From an uncultured Ruminococcus sp. (GTDB lineage: Bacteria; Bacillota; Clostridia; Oscillospirales; Ruminococcaceae), in assembly GCA_947624255.1 (NCBI GenBank), contig CANQJO010000005.1:1-64000 (forward strand): a stretch of 64,000 bases of DNA, written 5' to 3'. A program made the position numbers and the translations under genes. Every line of letters starts with the position of its first letter. Position 1 is the stretch's first letter. Shown here in pieces: positions 14,949-23,658 of the stretch. The notes below the pieces were generated by a model. It searched no databases and had not been told where the DNA came from. It saw only the letters and a list, made by a program, of their open reading frames with translations.

Positions 14949-16616
14949 ATGAATAAATTTCTATCTCACACTGTTGCTGTAATCACCACTTTTGCTGTCA
15001 TGAGCAGTATCGTATTGTTTAATCCTGTCTGGGGAGATTTCTCAAGCAGGATACCTGATGCTTCCAATAAAAACATAAACTACAGTGAGGATGCCTATAA
15101 TTACGGCGATTCTCTCGACCCTAACAACAGAGCCGTTTACGATGCTTTCAACCGCCTTGCCGAACCTGCTGTCAATGAGGTCGTTGTTCCTATGACAGAG
15201 CCTATCGAGATCCACCTTACGAGTCAGCCGAGCAATTTCTCCGATGAGGATATGGAGACATATAAAAACGCTCTCCTTGATAACTGCAAAGCCGGTATCG
15301 ACTGCTCTATGTTCGACTGCCCCGAGCTTTTCTGGATGGATATGTCAAAGCTGCAGATCAATATTGCCGATTTCAACATCGACATAGATATGACGGGCGG
15401 AACGGGCTATACGCTCATCGTAAAGCAGCTCAGCTTTATTCCGCAGTATTATAAGACATATGAAAGCCTTGAAGAAGTTAAGCAGTACAGTCAGAAGCTC
15501 CGTGTCGTGTTAGACAGCTTCCCTGTTACGGGCGAAACAAGATATGAAAAGCTCAAGAGTATCCACGATTATATAGCTAACTTCACTTACTATGATCTGA
15601 ACGCTAAATTCAGAAGCTCCGCTATCGGTGCTCTCGTTGAGCCCGGCGTTGTCTGCGAGGGGTATGCTGAGGCTTTCAAGATAATCTGCGACAGGCAGAA
15701 CATCCCGTGTATCACTGTTTTCGGAAACCTCGACACCGATACGAATATCGGCCACGCTTGGAACTGCGTTCAGATGGAGGACGGCAAATGGTACATTGTT
15801 GACCTTACATGGGATGACACTGACGGCGCTCTCGGTCAGGAAGTGCAGTATAAATATTTCCTGCTGGGCGAACGTGCTACTCTCTATACACACTCTCCGC
15901 TGGAAAAATATAACACCACAGTCCTGAATTATCCGGAGATCTCTCGTGAGAATTATTTCCTCGGCGGCGAAAGAAGTGATGTATCCTCAACAACAACTAC
16001 CGAAACGACATCTTCAACAACTTCAACAACTTCAACAACTTCGACCTCGGAGACAACAACATCAACAACGACTGCTTCAACTACCGAGGCAACAACAACT
16101 TCAACAGTTTCGGACTCCGAGACAACGACAACAACAACGACAACAAGCACAGAAACCACCGACACACCGAAAATAACAACTGCTATCTTTGAAAATATCG
16201 GAACAACAGAAGCCGATCCCTCGGAAACTACCTCCTCGGAAACCACTTCTTCTGAAACTACAACTACAACTTCCGCAACGACAACGACTTCTACCACAAC
16301 TACGACTTCTACAACAACAACGACTTCTACCACGACTACGACTTCTACCACGACTACGACTTCCACTACAACCTCCACTACGACATCTGAAACGACGACC
16401 TCCGCAACAGTGACTGAGCCGGTCTACGATGTCGGTGACCTCAATCATGACGGCGAAGTCAGCCTCGCAGACCTTGTATACTGCGCTGAAGCTCTTCTCG
16501 GCAAGAACGAGTCTGCTCAGGATTGCGATATGGATAATAACGGCAGCGTAGATGTCTTTGATATGATCTATGTGAGAAAGCTCGTGCTTGAAGCAAAAGC
16601 GGAAAAAATTGAATGA
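14949..16616 (+). CDS. Secreted transglutaminase-like protein with Thr-rich linker and dockerin
   Basis: A 555-residue cellulosomal protein. A signal peptide covers about residues 1-30. The transglutaminase/cysteine-protease-like core has a plausible triad: Cys in GVVCEGYAEAF, His in NIGHAWN and Asp in VDLTWDD. After the core comes a ~150-residue linker made almost wholly of Thr and Ser with occasional Glu, encoded by ACA/ACT/ACG repeats (about 15980-16405), then a dockerin with two loops (GDLNHDGEVSLADLVYC; CDMDNNGSVDVFDMIYVRKL). Such proteins could be peptidases or cross-linking enzymes on the cellulosome or wall; the activity is inferred. The ATG at 14949 has GGGAGG upstream; an earlier in-frame ATG at 14892 has none. 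Confidence 0.88.
   Translation: MNKFLSHTVAVITTFAVMSSIVLFNPVWGDFSSRIPDASNKNINYSEDAYNYGDSLDPNNRAVYDAFNRLAEPAVNEVVVPMTEPIEIHLTSQPSNFSDEDMETYKNALLDNCKAGIDCSMFDCPELFWMDMSKLQINIADFNIDIDMTGGTGYTLIVKQLSFIPQYYKTYESLEEVKQYSQKLRVVLDSFPVTGETRYEKLKSIHDYIANFTYYDLNAKFRSSAIGALVEPGVVCEGYAEAFKIICDRQNIPCITVFGNLDTDTNIGHAWNCVQMEDGKWYIVDLTWDDTDGALGQEVQYKYFLLGERATLYTHSPLEKYNTTVLNYPEISRENYFLGGERSDVSSTTTTETTSSTTSTTSTTSTSETTTSTTTASTTEATTTSTVSDSETTTTTTTTSTETTDTPKITTAIFENIGTTEADPSETTSSETTSSETTTTTSATTTTSTTTTTSTTTTTSTTTTTSTTTTTSTTTSTTTSETTTSATVTEPVYDVGDLNHDGEVSLADLVYCAEALLGKNESAQDCDMDNNGSVDVFDMIYVRKLVLEAKAEKIE
15980..16405. repeat. Low-complexity Thr-codon tract
   Basis: Within the transglutaminase/dockerin gene, short units such as ACAACTTCA, ACGACTTCTACC and ACTACG are reiterated over ~425 bp and encode TTTST-like linker. 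The tract gives spurious open frames on both strands and is a likely site of length variation by slippage or recombination. Confidence 0.85.
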
Positions 16617-16622
16617 ACAACT

Positions 16623-16662
16623 ACAGACCTTGCAAGGCTGCACCTTGTGAGGTCTGTTTTTC
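16623..16662 (+). terminator. Terminator of the transglutaminase/dockerin gene
   Basis: ACAGACCT (16623-16630) pairs with AGGTCTGT (16650-16657), with further pairing inside (CAAGG with CCTTG). A run of T follows immediately. Confidence 0.85.
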
Positions 16663-16757
16663 TGCGGAATAAGCATCTGCTGCGCTCTGCAAAATATACA
16701 AAAAATCTGCCATATTGACAACAGGTTCTGCCTAAAAGGTAAAAATTCGGAAAAATC

Positions 16758-16786
16758 TTGCAAATATTGCCGATAAGTGATATAAT
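16758..16786 (+). promoter_or_regulatory. Promoter of the permease operon
   Basis: TTGCAA (16758-16763), a 17-bp spacer and TATAAT (16781-16786), 51 bases before the permease start. Five of six -10 and -35 positions are close to consensus. Confidence 0.7.
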
Positions 16787-16836
16787 TTCTATGGTATGGA
16801 AATTTTGGGGAGCTACGCTGCACAGGAGGTTTTTTT

Positions 16837-18192
16837 ATGACAGCAGCTCAAATTTTTGCCGTGATAATTTTTGCGGCTATGTTTCTTATGATCGTAATGG
16901 ATAAGATCGAACGCCACCTTGTTACACTGGGCAGCGGAGTATTGACTCTCACGGTCGTTTTCGGCATCTGCATGAAAAATGGTTCAGCCGTATGGAATAC
17001 GCTCGCTCTGGAGGGATTCACAAAAAAAGAGTTCTGGTATCAGGTGTCTGAAAGCGAAAGCAAGGGCATCAACTGGGCAACGATAATCTTTATTGCCGGC
17101 ATGATGATAATGGTCGAGGGTATGGCTAAAGCAGGATTTTTCCGTTGGCTCTGTATGAGGATAGCCTATCTGGTGAAGTGCCGGACTATTCCGATATTCA
17201 TAACATTCATGATAATGTCAGCAGTGCTTTCAATGTTCATTGACAGCATTACCGTAATAATGTTTCTTGCGGCGGTTACCATCGAGCTTGCACAGCTTCT
17301 GAAATTCAATCCCGTTCCAATGATACTGTCGGAGATCTTCTGCGCCAATTTAGGCGGAAGCGCTACTATGTGCGGCGATCCTCCGAACATCATCGTGGGT
17401 ACATCTCTCGGATACTCGTTCGGCGATTTTCTCACAAATACAGGTCTTGCAGCCGGCATCTCGCTTATCATATCGGTAGTGTTTCTGTATTTCTCATTTA
17501 AGAAAGAAATTGTCGGTGAAAGCAGCGGCAGTGTCGATATGTCAAAATTTCCCAAGCCCTCAGAGGCTATCACAAATAAAAGGGATTTCATCATCAGCAG
17601 CCTTATCTTCGCCTGTGCGGTCGTTCTGCTCGTGACACACGCAACCACTCACCTGACGGTTGCCTCAATAGGAGTTTTCATCGCCGCAGTGACTCTCATC
17701 ACCTCCGGAAAGCACGCACCGGAGCTTCTCAAAAAGGTCGATTACAAAACGCTCATCTTCTTTATCGGACTTTTCATCGTGGTAAGCGGACTTGAAGAAA
17801 CAGGTATACTTGAACTCATCGCAGATTTCATCAAGAAGATAAGCGGCGGAAACGTTATGCTCATGGTGACAATAATCCTGTGGGTATCAGCCATAGCGAG
17901 TGCTTTTGTGGACAATATCCCGTTTGCGGCAACGATGGTTCCCGTTATTCAGAGCCTTGCGGAAACTACCTCCGGCATACAGCTCACTACGCTTGCGTGG
18001 GCGCTCTCAATAGGAACAGACATCGGAGGAAGCGCAACGCCTATAGGCGCATCGGCTAACGTTGTGGGAACGTCCGTAGCGGCAAAAAACGGCTATCCTA
18101 TCGGCTGGGGCAAATACTGCCGGAAGATCGCTCCTGCGACAGTGCTGGTGCTTGCGGTCTCAACGGTTTACATATTCGTGAGATATCTATGA
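16837..18192 (+). CDS. ArsB/NhaD-type ion transporter (IT superfamily permease)
   Basis: A 451-residue polytopic membrane protein with about 11-12 hydrophobic segments. The pseudo-repeated signatures of the ion-transporter superfamily are visible: AVLSMFIDSITVIMFLAAV then NLGGSATMCGDPPNIIVGT in the first half, and SAFVDNIPFAATMVPV then GTDIGGSATPIGASANVVGT in the second. The pattern fits the ArsB/NhaD/P-protein group. It could move arsenite, sodium/protons or a dicarboxylate; the ion cannot be read and no arsenic genes are close. AGGAGG precedes the ATG. A hairpin follows before the next gene. Confidence 0.88.
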   Translation: MTAAQIFAVIIFAAMFLMIVMDKIERHLVTLGSGVLTLTVVFGICMKNGSAVWNTLALEGFTKKEFWYQVSESESKGINWATIIFIAGMMIMVEGMAKAGFFRWLCMRIAYLVKCRTIPIFITFMIMSAVLSMFIDSITVIMFLAAVTIELAQLLKFNPVPMILSEIFCANLGGSATMCGDPPNIIVGTSLGYSFGDFLTNTGLAAGISLIISVVFLYFSFKKEIVGESSGSVDMSKFPKPSEAITNKRDFIISSLIFACAVVLLVTHATTHLTVASIGVFIAAVTLITSGKHAPELLKKVDYKTLIFFIGLFIVVSGLEETGILELIADFIKKISGGNVMLMVTIILWVSAIASAFVDNIPFAATMVPVIQSLAETTSGIQLTTLAWALSIGTDIGGSATPIGASANVVGTSVAAKNGYPIGWGKYCRKIAPATVLVLAVSTVYIFVRYL

Positions 18193-18205
18193 GAATGATA
18201 TGCGG

Positions 18206-18231
18206 CCGGCATGGCGGCATTATGCTGCCGG
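18206..18231 (+). other. Hairpin between permease and kinase-like gene
   Basis: CCGGCA (18206-18211) and TGCCGG (18226-18231) flank a loop that can pair further (GGC..GC). No T-run follows, so it is more likely an mRNA processing or stability hairpin than a terminator. Confidence 0.45.
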
Positions 18232-18256
18232 ACGGTCAGTAAGGGAGGAATATACA

Positions 18257-18859
18257 ATGGAACAGCAGCTTATCATTTCCGTGGGACGTGAGTTCGGCAG
18301 CGGCGGACGTGTTATTGCGGAAGCACTTGCAAAACGTTTCGATATACCGATATACGACAGACATCTTATCACCGAGATAGCCGAGAAAACAGGACTTTCT
18401 CCGGAGGAGATAGAGAAATATAACGAAAATCCCAAGTCTAAGATATTTTCGAGAACGGTGAGAGGCTACAGCAACTCTATCGAGGATAACATCGCCGAGA
18501 TGCAGTTTGATTTTCTCAGGAAAAAGGCTGAAAGCGGTGAATCATTTGTCGTTGTGGGACGCTGCTCCGAAACAAAGCTCCGTGATATCAAGGGACTGGT
18601 GTCGCTTTTTATCCTTGCGGATATGGACGCAAAGGTAAAGAGAGTTATGGAGATATACGATCTCAGCGAGGAAAAAGCAAAGGCATTCATAGACAAAAAA
18701 GACAGAAAAAGAAAACGCTATCACAATTACCACTGCTCCGGTCACTGGGGAGATTCACGTCTCTACGACCTGAGCATAAACAGCAGCCGTCTCGGTATCG
18801 ACGGCACGATAGACTGTCTTGAAGAATACATCAGGCGCAGGATAAAAATATGCGGATAA
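18257..18859 (+). CDS. Cytidylate kinase-like family protein
   Basis: A 200-residue P-loop protein. The N-terminus reads IISVGREFGSGGRVIAEALAKRF, in which GREFGSGG replaces the classical GxxxxGK[ST] loop, as in the cytidylate-kinase-like family common in Clostridia. It continues with IYDRHLITEIAEKTGLS, VVVGRCSE and KKDRKRKRYHNYHC..DLSINSSRLG, the last resembling the lid and the Cmk C-terminus. A true CMP kinase role is not assured. AAGGGAGG precedes the ATG at 18257; the in-frame extension to 18200 crosses the intergenic hairpin. It overlaps trmB by 10 bases. Confidence 0.85.
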   Translation: MEQQLIISVGREFGSGGRVIAEALAKRFDIPIYDRHLITEIAEKTGLSPEEIEKYNENPKSKIFSRTVRGYSNSIEDNIAEMQFDFLRKKAESGESFVVVGRCSETKLRDIKGLVSLFILADMDAKVKRVMEIYDLSEEKAKAFIDKKDRKRKRYHNYHCSGHWGDSRLYDLSINSSRLGIDGTIDCLEEYIRRRIKICG

Positions 18860-19515
18860 GACACAAGCCGTGGGCAAAACCTGAGCTGGAGGCTTGTCCC
18901 TTTTATGAGGCAGCTCCGCAGGAGAATATCGGCAGGTGGAACGAGCTTTTCCCCGAACCGGAGCGCCCGCTGTACCTTGAGCTCGGCTGCGGCAAGGGAG
19001 GCTTCATCTCGCAGATCGCTCCCGCAAATCCGAAAATAAATTTTGTTGCACTTGACATCAAGAATGAGATGCTCGTCCTTGCCAAAAGAAAGTTAGAGAC
19101 TGCATACTCCGCCGAAAACAGAGAGCCGGATAACGTTCACATTGCGATCTGCAACATAGAACGTATAGCGCTTTTCTGGAACGAACAAGACCGTGCCGAC
19201 AGGATCTATATAAATTTCTGCAATCCGTGGCCGAAGAAAAAGCATAATAAACGCCGTCTCACCCATACGAGACAGCTTGCAAGCTATAAAAAATTTCTCC
19301 GTGGGGAGCTTTGGTTCAAGACCGATGATGATGAGCTTTTCGAGGACACCCTGAATTACCTGAAAGAGTCGGGATTCAGCGTGCGCTTTGTCAGCTATGA
19401 TCTGGCAGGCGAAAATATCGAAAATTACGTTACCGAGCATGAGAAGATGTTCACCGAGGAGGGCAAAAAGATAAAGTTTCTGATCGCCGCTCCCAACGGT
19501 GAAGCGCTCCGCTGA
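18850..19515 (+). CDS. trmB: tRNA (guanine-N7-)-methyltransferase
   Basis: This enzyme methylates G46 in the tRNA variable loop with SAM. It is 221 residues, of the Rossmann class. Visible motifs are YLELGCGKGGFI (SAM motif I), FVALDIKNEM (motif II), DRIYINFCNPWPKKKHNKRRLT (the family hallmark around NFxxPWPK) and LWFKTDDDELF. It begins within the 3' end of the kinase-like gene, so it is coupled. Confidence 0.96.
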   Translation: MRIRHKPWAKPELEACPFYEAAPQENIGRWNELFPEPERPLYLELGCGKGGFISQIAPANPKINFVALDIKNEMLVLAKRKLETAYSAENREPDNVHIAICNIERIALFWNEQDRADRIYINFCNPWPKKKHNKRRLTHTRQLASYKKFLRGELWFKTDDDELFEDTLNYLKESGFSVRFVSYDLAGENIENYVTEHEKMFTEEGKKIKFLIAAPNGEALR

Positions 19516-19534
19516 AAAGCAGGGAGGAGATACT

Positions 19535-19774
19535 ATGGAATATGAAAGATCCGGAGAGAAATTCTCTTTCGGCTTCGGCACAATGAAAGCGGCAGGCTCC
19601 GGCAGTATCAGCAATGCGCAGGAGACTCCGAAAAATGTCAGGACAAAATACGACAAAAAAGTCATAGCCAAAAATGCCGTAAGAGCAGCAGTTCTTTCAG
19701 CGGCGGTGGTTCTGAAAAACAAGCACAGCCGTAAAAAAGCGGAAAAAAATAGCTCCCGGCAGACGAAAAACTGA
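19535..19774 (+). CDS. Small basic protein of unknown function, 79 aa
   Basis: It follows trmB by 19 bases and has a strong GGGAGGAG site before ATG at 19535. The product is rich in Lys, Ser and Gly (SFGFGTMKAAGSGSISN; NVRTKYDKKVIAKNAVRAAVLSAAVVLKNKHSRKKAEKNSSRQ). Its central Ala/Val stretch could form one short helix with basic flanks. I do not recognise a family. It is the last gene of the operon and precedes a hairpin. Confidence 0.65.
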   Translation: MEYERSGEKFSFGFGTMKAAGSGSISNAQETPKNVRTKYDKKVIAKNAVRAAVLSAAVVLKNKHSRKKAEKNSSRQTKN

Positions 19775-19793
19775 ACAATATCACAACAAGAAA

Positions 19794-19822
19794 GCCGCTC
19801 CGGAAATAACTCCGTGAGCGGC
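19794..19822. terminator. Hairpin between convergent genes
   Basis: GCCGCTC-CGG pairs with CCG-t-GAGCGGC around an AATAAC-type loop. It lies between the trmB operon and the ABC permease gene, so it may end both transcripts. The following AAATTTGTT is only mildly T-rich. Confidence 0.6.
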
Positions 19823-19829
19823 AAATTTG

Positions 19830-21176
19830 TTACCGATCCTCTGCGGATCTTTTATTTTTCTTTGTGTACCTTGATTTTTGTCCGATATTCAGCGAGATAG
19901 TGAAGATCTTATCCGATTTGAACAGTCTCAGAGCTAAGAACATACATATGCCGAATATAACGATCTGGTAGGCAAGTCCTCCGAAAAACAATGCCGTATT
20001 GCCAAACATAAGATTCGACATCGCAGAGAACGTATGAGTAAACGGTATCGCATAAACCAACCACTTTAACACCGTGGGAAGCATATTCACATCAGAGATC
20101 ATGGAGATGAAATACGGCACCATAGCAAGCAGCATTATAGGCATTATCACGCTCTGAGTGCTTTTTGTATCGTTGACGAGCGCTCCCAGTATGAGTGAAA
20201 GAGAGAGACAGATCATTATTGTCATGAAGAGCTGTGCTCCCACGAGGATGATATCTCCGATGCTGAGTGAAAGTCCGAGCTGACGCAGTGCTTCATCAAC
20301 GGTAAGCTCACGTCCGGCGATCTCTGTGGCAGCATCTGACATTTCGCTGAAACTGCCGCTGATAAATGACGAGAAGCACAGCATATACACCACTGCATTG
20401 ATGAGTGCGACTATCGCTGCCGCAAGCATTTTCGAGCATATGACAGCCGTTCTTGACACGGGAGCAGAAAGCAGAGTTTCGAGAGTTTTGTCGATTTTTT
20501 CGTTTGCTACGGCACTCACAAGTGTCTGTGAGGTCATAACGATAAGTATAAACACAATGATCGGCAGCATCATATTTTTTGTGGTGATGTTGTATGAGAT
20601 CTCACTCATTGTTATCTGAGCAGCTTTTTCCTTTACGACCGTATGTGAATCGACGAGGAACGGTGCTTCTATGTTAGCGATATCCTCCGGGGAAAGTCCT
20701 GCCTCTGTGGCAAGTATAGTCGAAAGGAATGTCTGTATGGTTGAAAGACCGCCGTCGGTGCTGCTTTCAAGGCTATCAAGATTTCCCGTGGATCTCATAT
20801 TCTCTATGCTTATAAGCGTGGGAGGAGTATCTGTATCCAGACCATCGGTAAAGCCTTCGGGAATAATTATCAGGTTCGGCAGCTTCTCTTTATTGAGTAT
20901 CGCTGCGTAATCATCGCCCTGTGCATCGACTTCCGTTACGCTGACACCGCTCTGTTTCATGGCAGTGATAAGCTCCTCTGTGAGAGCTGTTTTATCTCTG
21001 TCGCAGATATTGACCGATGAGTTGGCAGCACTTTCAACCACCTTGTCCACGGTAGTTTCCATTATGCCTCCCAGAACGATAAAAATAAATCCGGTAATGA
21101 CAAGTCCCAGTATCATTTGTTTGTTGACAAGCTCTGAAAGCTCCTTTTTAAGCAGGTTAATGAATTTCATTCTCAT
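19830..21176 (-). CDS. ABC-2 type exporter permease (NatB-like)
   Basis: A 448-residue membrane protein with one N-terminal helix (about 21-42), a ~150-residue extracytoplasmic domain (VDKVVESAANSSVNICDRDKTALTEEL...), and five to six C-terminal helices with the ABC-2 signature around TLETLLSAPVSRTAVICSKMLAA. The partner ATPase gene ends inside its start, so the two form one exporter. The NatAB-like layout suggests export of sodium, a peptide or a toxic compound, but the substrate is unknown. The ATG may be at 21176 or two codons later. Confidence 0.88.
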   Translation of the reverse strand: MRMKFINLLKKELSELVNKQMILGLVITGFIFIVLGGIMETTVDKVVESAANSSVNICDRDKTALTEELITAMKQSGVSVTEVDAQGDDYAAILNKEKLPNLIIIPEGFTDGLDTDTPPTLISIENMRSTGNLDSLESSTDGGLSTIQTFLSTILATEAGLSPEDIANIEAPFLVDSHTVVKEKAAQITMSEISYNITTKNMMLPIIVFILIVMTSQTLVSAVANEKIDKTLETLLSAPVSRTAVICSKMLAAAIVALINAVVYMLCFSSFISGSFSEMSDAATEIAGRELTVDEALRQLGLSLSIGDIILVGAQLFMTIMICLSLSLILGALVNDTKSTQSVIMPIMLLAMVPYFISMISDVNMLPTVLKWLVYAIPFTHTFSAMSNLMFGNTALFFGGLAYQIVIFGICMFLALRLFKSDKIFTISLNIGQKSRYTKKNKRSAEDR

Positions 21177-21897
21177 TCACCACCCTTTCAAATACTTCTT
21201 CAAGATTCGGAGCGTTGTACCTTGCTTTGAGATCATCGGCTGTTCCGCAGACGAGAAGATGTCCCTTTGAGATTATTCCGACACGATCTGAGACAAATTC
21301 GATCTCAAGCATATTGTGAGATGACAATAAAAATGACATTTTCTCCTCGGCAGCAAGCTGCTTTATCATTTTTCTGATCTCGATAGCGTTAAGAACATCA
21401 AGACCGCTCGTAGGCTCGTCAAGTATTGCGAGTTTCGGGCGATTCATGACAGCTCTTGCAAGGAGGAGCTTTCGTATCATGCCCCGGCTGTAGCTTCCGA
21501 TCTTGTCGTTGAGTCTTTCTCCCAGACCGCAGATCTCCTTGGCTCTGTCAACGCATTTGTTGATACCGTCAAGGTCGGTAACGAAAAGTCCTGCCATGAA
21601 CCGCAGATACTTTATACCGGTCATATTTTTGTATGCTCCTGCCTCGTCGGGAAGGTAGGTTATGCACTCTCTCACCTTTTCGGGAGATCTAACAACGCTG
21701 TGTCCTTCGACTACGGCGTCTCCCGATGTAGGCATCAGCAGCGTTGATATCATGCGGATAGTCGTAGTTTTTCCTGCGCCGTTCGGTCCTATAAGAGCGA
21801 AGATCTCCCCCTCACCGATCTCAAACGAGACCTTATCGGCTGCAAGGACTTTTGAGTACATTTTTGACAGTTCTTTTACTTCAAGAACATTTTTCAT
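21157..21897 (-). CDS. ABC transporter ATP-binding subunit (CcmA/NatA-like)
   Basis: A 246-residue nucleotide-binding domain with Walker A GPNGAGKTTT, the Q-loop region near YLPDEAGAY, the signature YSRGMIRKLLLARA (a variant of LSGGQ, usual for ABC-2 exporters), Walker B LAILDEPTSGLD and the switch His in LLSSHNM. It powers the permease encoded immediately downstream, with a ~20-base overlap. The ATG at 21897 is preceded by AAAGGGG. A promoter is at 21966-21994. Confidence 0.94.
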   Translation of the reverse strand: MKNVLEVKELSKMYSKVLAADKVSFEIGEGEIFALIGPNGAGKTTTIRMISTLLMPTSGDAVVEGHSVVRSPEKVRECITYLPDEAGAYKNMTGIKYLRFMAGLFVTDLDGINKCVDRAKEICGLGERLNDKIGSYSRGMIRKLLLARAVMNRPKLAILDEPTSGLDVLNAIEIRKMIKQLAAEEKMSFLLSSHNMLEIEFVSDRVGIISKGHLLVCGTADDLKARYNAPNLEEVFERVVNENEIH

Positions 21898-21965
21898 TAT
21901 ATATCCCCTTTCATGGATCTGGAAAGCCTCATATGACAAGAACGTCCCATAAGACTTTCGTTATA

Positions 21966-21994
21966 ATAATATCATGTCAGGAGAAAAATGTCAA
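21966..21994 (-). promoter_or_regulatory. Promoter of the ABC exporter operon
   Basis: Minus strand: TTGACA (21989-21994), a 17-bp spacer and TATTAT (21966-21971), about 70 bases before the ATPase start. Confidence 0.7.
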
Positions 21995-22006
21995 TAGCAA
22001 AATTAC

Positions 22007-22024
22007 AAAAAAAAAAAAAAAAAA
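22007..22024. repeat. Run of 18 A
   Basis: An uninterrupted poly-A tract upstream of the divergent ABC-exporter and flippase promoters. It could bend DNA or vary in length by slippage; it could also be a sequencing-length artefact. Confidence 0.8.
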
Positions 22025-22104
22025 TAACCGCTATTGAACAAACATTAAACATTTAGGTACGTTATTTCGCCGGCTGTCTGCTATGCTCTTTGAAAAATTC
22101 CTTC

Positions 22105-22133
22105 TTGTATTTCTCTTCAATATATGATATACT
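22105..22133 (+). promoter_or_regulatory. Probable extended -10 promoter of the flippase gene
   Basis: TGA-TATACT (-10 at 22128-22133 with a TGn extension) and a weak -35 (TTGTAT, 22105-22110) at 17-bp spacing, 64 bases before the flippase ATG. Confidence 0.5.
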
Positions 22134-22197
22134 TATATTGGCGATTTTTACACCGCATGACCTGCAGTAAAGTCTCATCAATACGGAGTGTGACGAA

Positions 22198-23625
22198 ATG
22201 AATAAATACAAAAAGCTCGCTTTCAACACAATGATATTCGCAATAGGGAGCTTCGGCTCAAAGATACTTGTCATACTGCTGACACGTCTGTACTCATATA
22301 ATCTGAGCCCCTCTGCCAGCAGTACCAAAGAGCTGCTCGAAATAATGGCAAATTTTCTGCTGCCGATCTTCACGTTCTCCATGTCGGAGGCTGTGATACG
22401 CTACGGACTGGATAAGAAATACCGCAAGACCGAAGTCTTCACCACGGCGACCTGCCTTAATATGACGGGACTTCTGCTGATGCTGATATGTGTGCCCGTA
22501 ATGAAGCTGATACCGTTCCTTGAATTTATCGACGGCTATACGATACTTCTGCTGGTATATGTCTGCACATCGTCCCTGAGAGCGCTCTGCTCACAATTTG
22601 TGCGTGCAAAAGGCATGGTAAAGCTTTTCTCGCTGGACGGCATACTTGCTACCCTGACGCTTTTCATCTTCAACATACTTTTCATATCAGTTCTTCATTG
22701 GGGAGTCAAGGGCTTCATGCTTTCGGTCATATTGTCCGATTTCTGTTCTGCGCTCTTCCTTTTCGTGATTGCCGATCTCCGGCGGTATCTGAATATCCGT
22801 TATTACAGCAAAAAGCTCGCCGCCGGCATGATGCGCTTTGCGGTACCGCTTATCCCCACTGTCGTAATGTGGGTCATTACGGGATTCTCCGACCGCCTTT
22901 TTATCCGCTATATGCACAGCGATACGGTATTCCTCGGAAAAGATGCCGCCGGTATATACGGATATGCCACAAAAGTCCCAAATCTTATCTCCATGATCTC
23001 TACGATATTTTTTCAGGCGTGGAATATGTCCGCCATATTGGAGAACGATTCTGAGGACAGAAGTGATTTCTACGGAAAAGTCTACGGCGCATATGAGTCA
23101 CTGCTTTTCATCTCCTCAGCATTTCTGATACTGGGAGTGCAGGTATTCACAAAAATATTTGTCAGCACAGCAAAATTCAGTGCATATGGTGATGTATACA
23201 AATATACTCCCGTACTTGTTGCGGCAGTGCTGTTCATGTGTCTGGATCAGTTCCTGAGCAGTATATATACCGCTACAAAGCATACGAAAAACTCCTTTTG
23301 GACGAGCTTCGCCGCAAGCATGGCAAACATTGTCCTAAACCTTTTGCTTATTCCGGAGTGGGGTATACAGGGAGCGTGTATTGCGACGTTCCTCAGCTAC
23401 TACCTGTGCTTCTGGGCGAGAATAATTGATGCAAGATATTATGTGCCGTTCAAATTCAACGGAGTGAGATCCCTGACCAATACAGCAGCTTTGCTCCTTA
23501 TGTGCTTATTTATGACAGCAAAACCGCCGCTCTACATATTGTGGACGATAATTCTGCTCGGATATATTATCCTGAGCAATTATAAGGCTCTGCTGATGAC
23601 GATCCGCAGGCTTGCAAAAAGATAA
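22198..23625 (+). CDS. Oligosaccharide flippase-type membrane protein (MOP superfamily)
   Basis: A 475-residue protein with about 14 predicted membrane helices. The start (KLAFNTMIFAIGSFGSKILVILLTRLYSYNLS) and the overall pattern fit the Wzx/polysaccharide-biosynthesis branch of the MOP superfamily, which flips lipid-linked sugars to the outer face. A MurJ-like or drug/sodium MATE role is less likely, because the N-terminal 'GSKI' region is of Wzx type. No glycosyltransferase genes are adjacent, so its glycan is unknown. deoD follows 33 bases downstream. Confidence 0.85.
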   Translation: MNKYKKLAFNTMIFAIGSFGSKILVILLTRLYSYNLSPSASSTKELLEIMANFLLPIFTFSMSEAVIRYGLDKKYRKTEVFTTATCLNMTGLLLMLICVPVMKLIPFLEFIDGYTILLLVYVCTSSLRALCSQFVRAKGMVKLFSLDGILATLTLFIFNILFISVLHWGVKGFMLSVILSDFCSALFLFVIADLRRYLNIRYYSKKLAAGMMRFAVPLIPTVVMWVITGFSDRLFIRYMHSDTVFLGKDAAGIYGYATKVPNLISMISTIFFQAWNMSAILENDSEDRSDFYGKVYGAYESLLFISSAFLILGVQVFTKIFVSTAKFSAYGDVYKYTPVLVAAVLFMCLDQFLSSIYTATKHTKNSFWTSFAASMANIVLNLLLIPEWGIQGACIATFLSYYLCFWARIIDARYYVPFKFNGVRSLTNTAALLLMCLFMTAKPPLYILWTIILLGYIILSNYKALLMTIRRLAKR

Positions 23626-23658
23626 GGGAGAAAAAGCTCCCGGAAAGGAATGATATTT

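Noticed and set aside
15953..16413. Long open frames in the other frames of the Thr-codon tract (Val/Glu-rich on the minus strand, Gln/Arg-rich on the plus strand)
   Set aside because: They are products of the ACN repeat bias, have no ribosome sites, and lie inside the transglutaminase/dockerin gene.
18200..18256. N-terminal extension of the cytidylate-kinase-like protein
   Set aside because: It would read through an intergenic hairpin and lacks a ribosome site; AAGGGAGG stands just before 18257.
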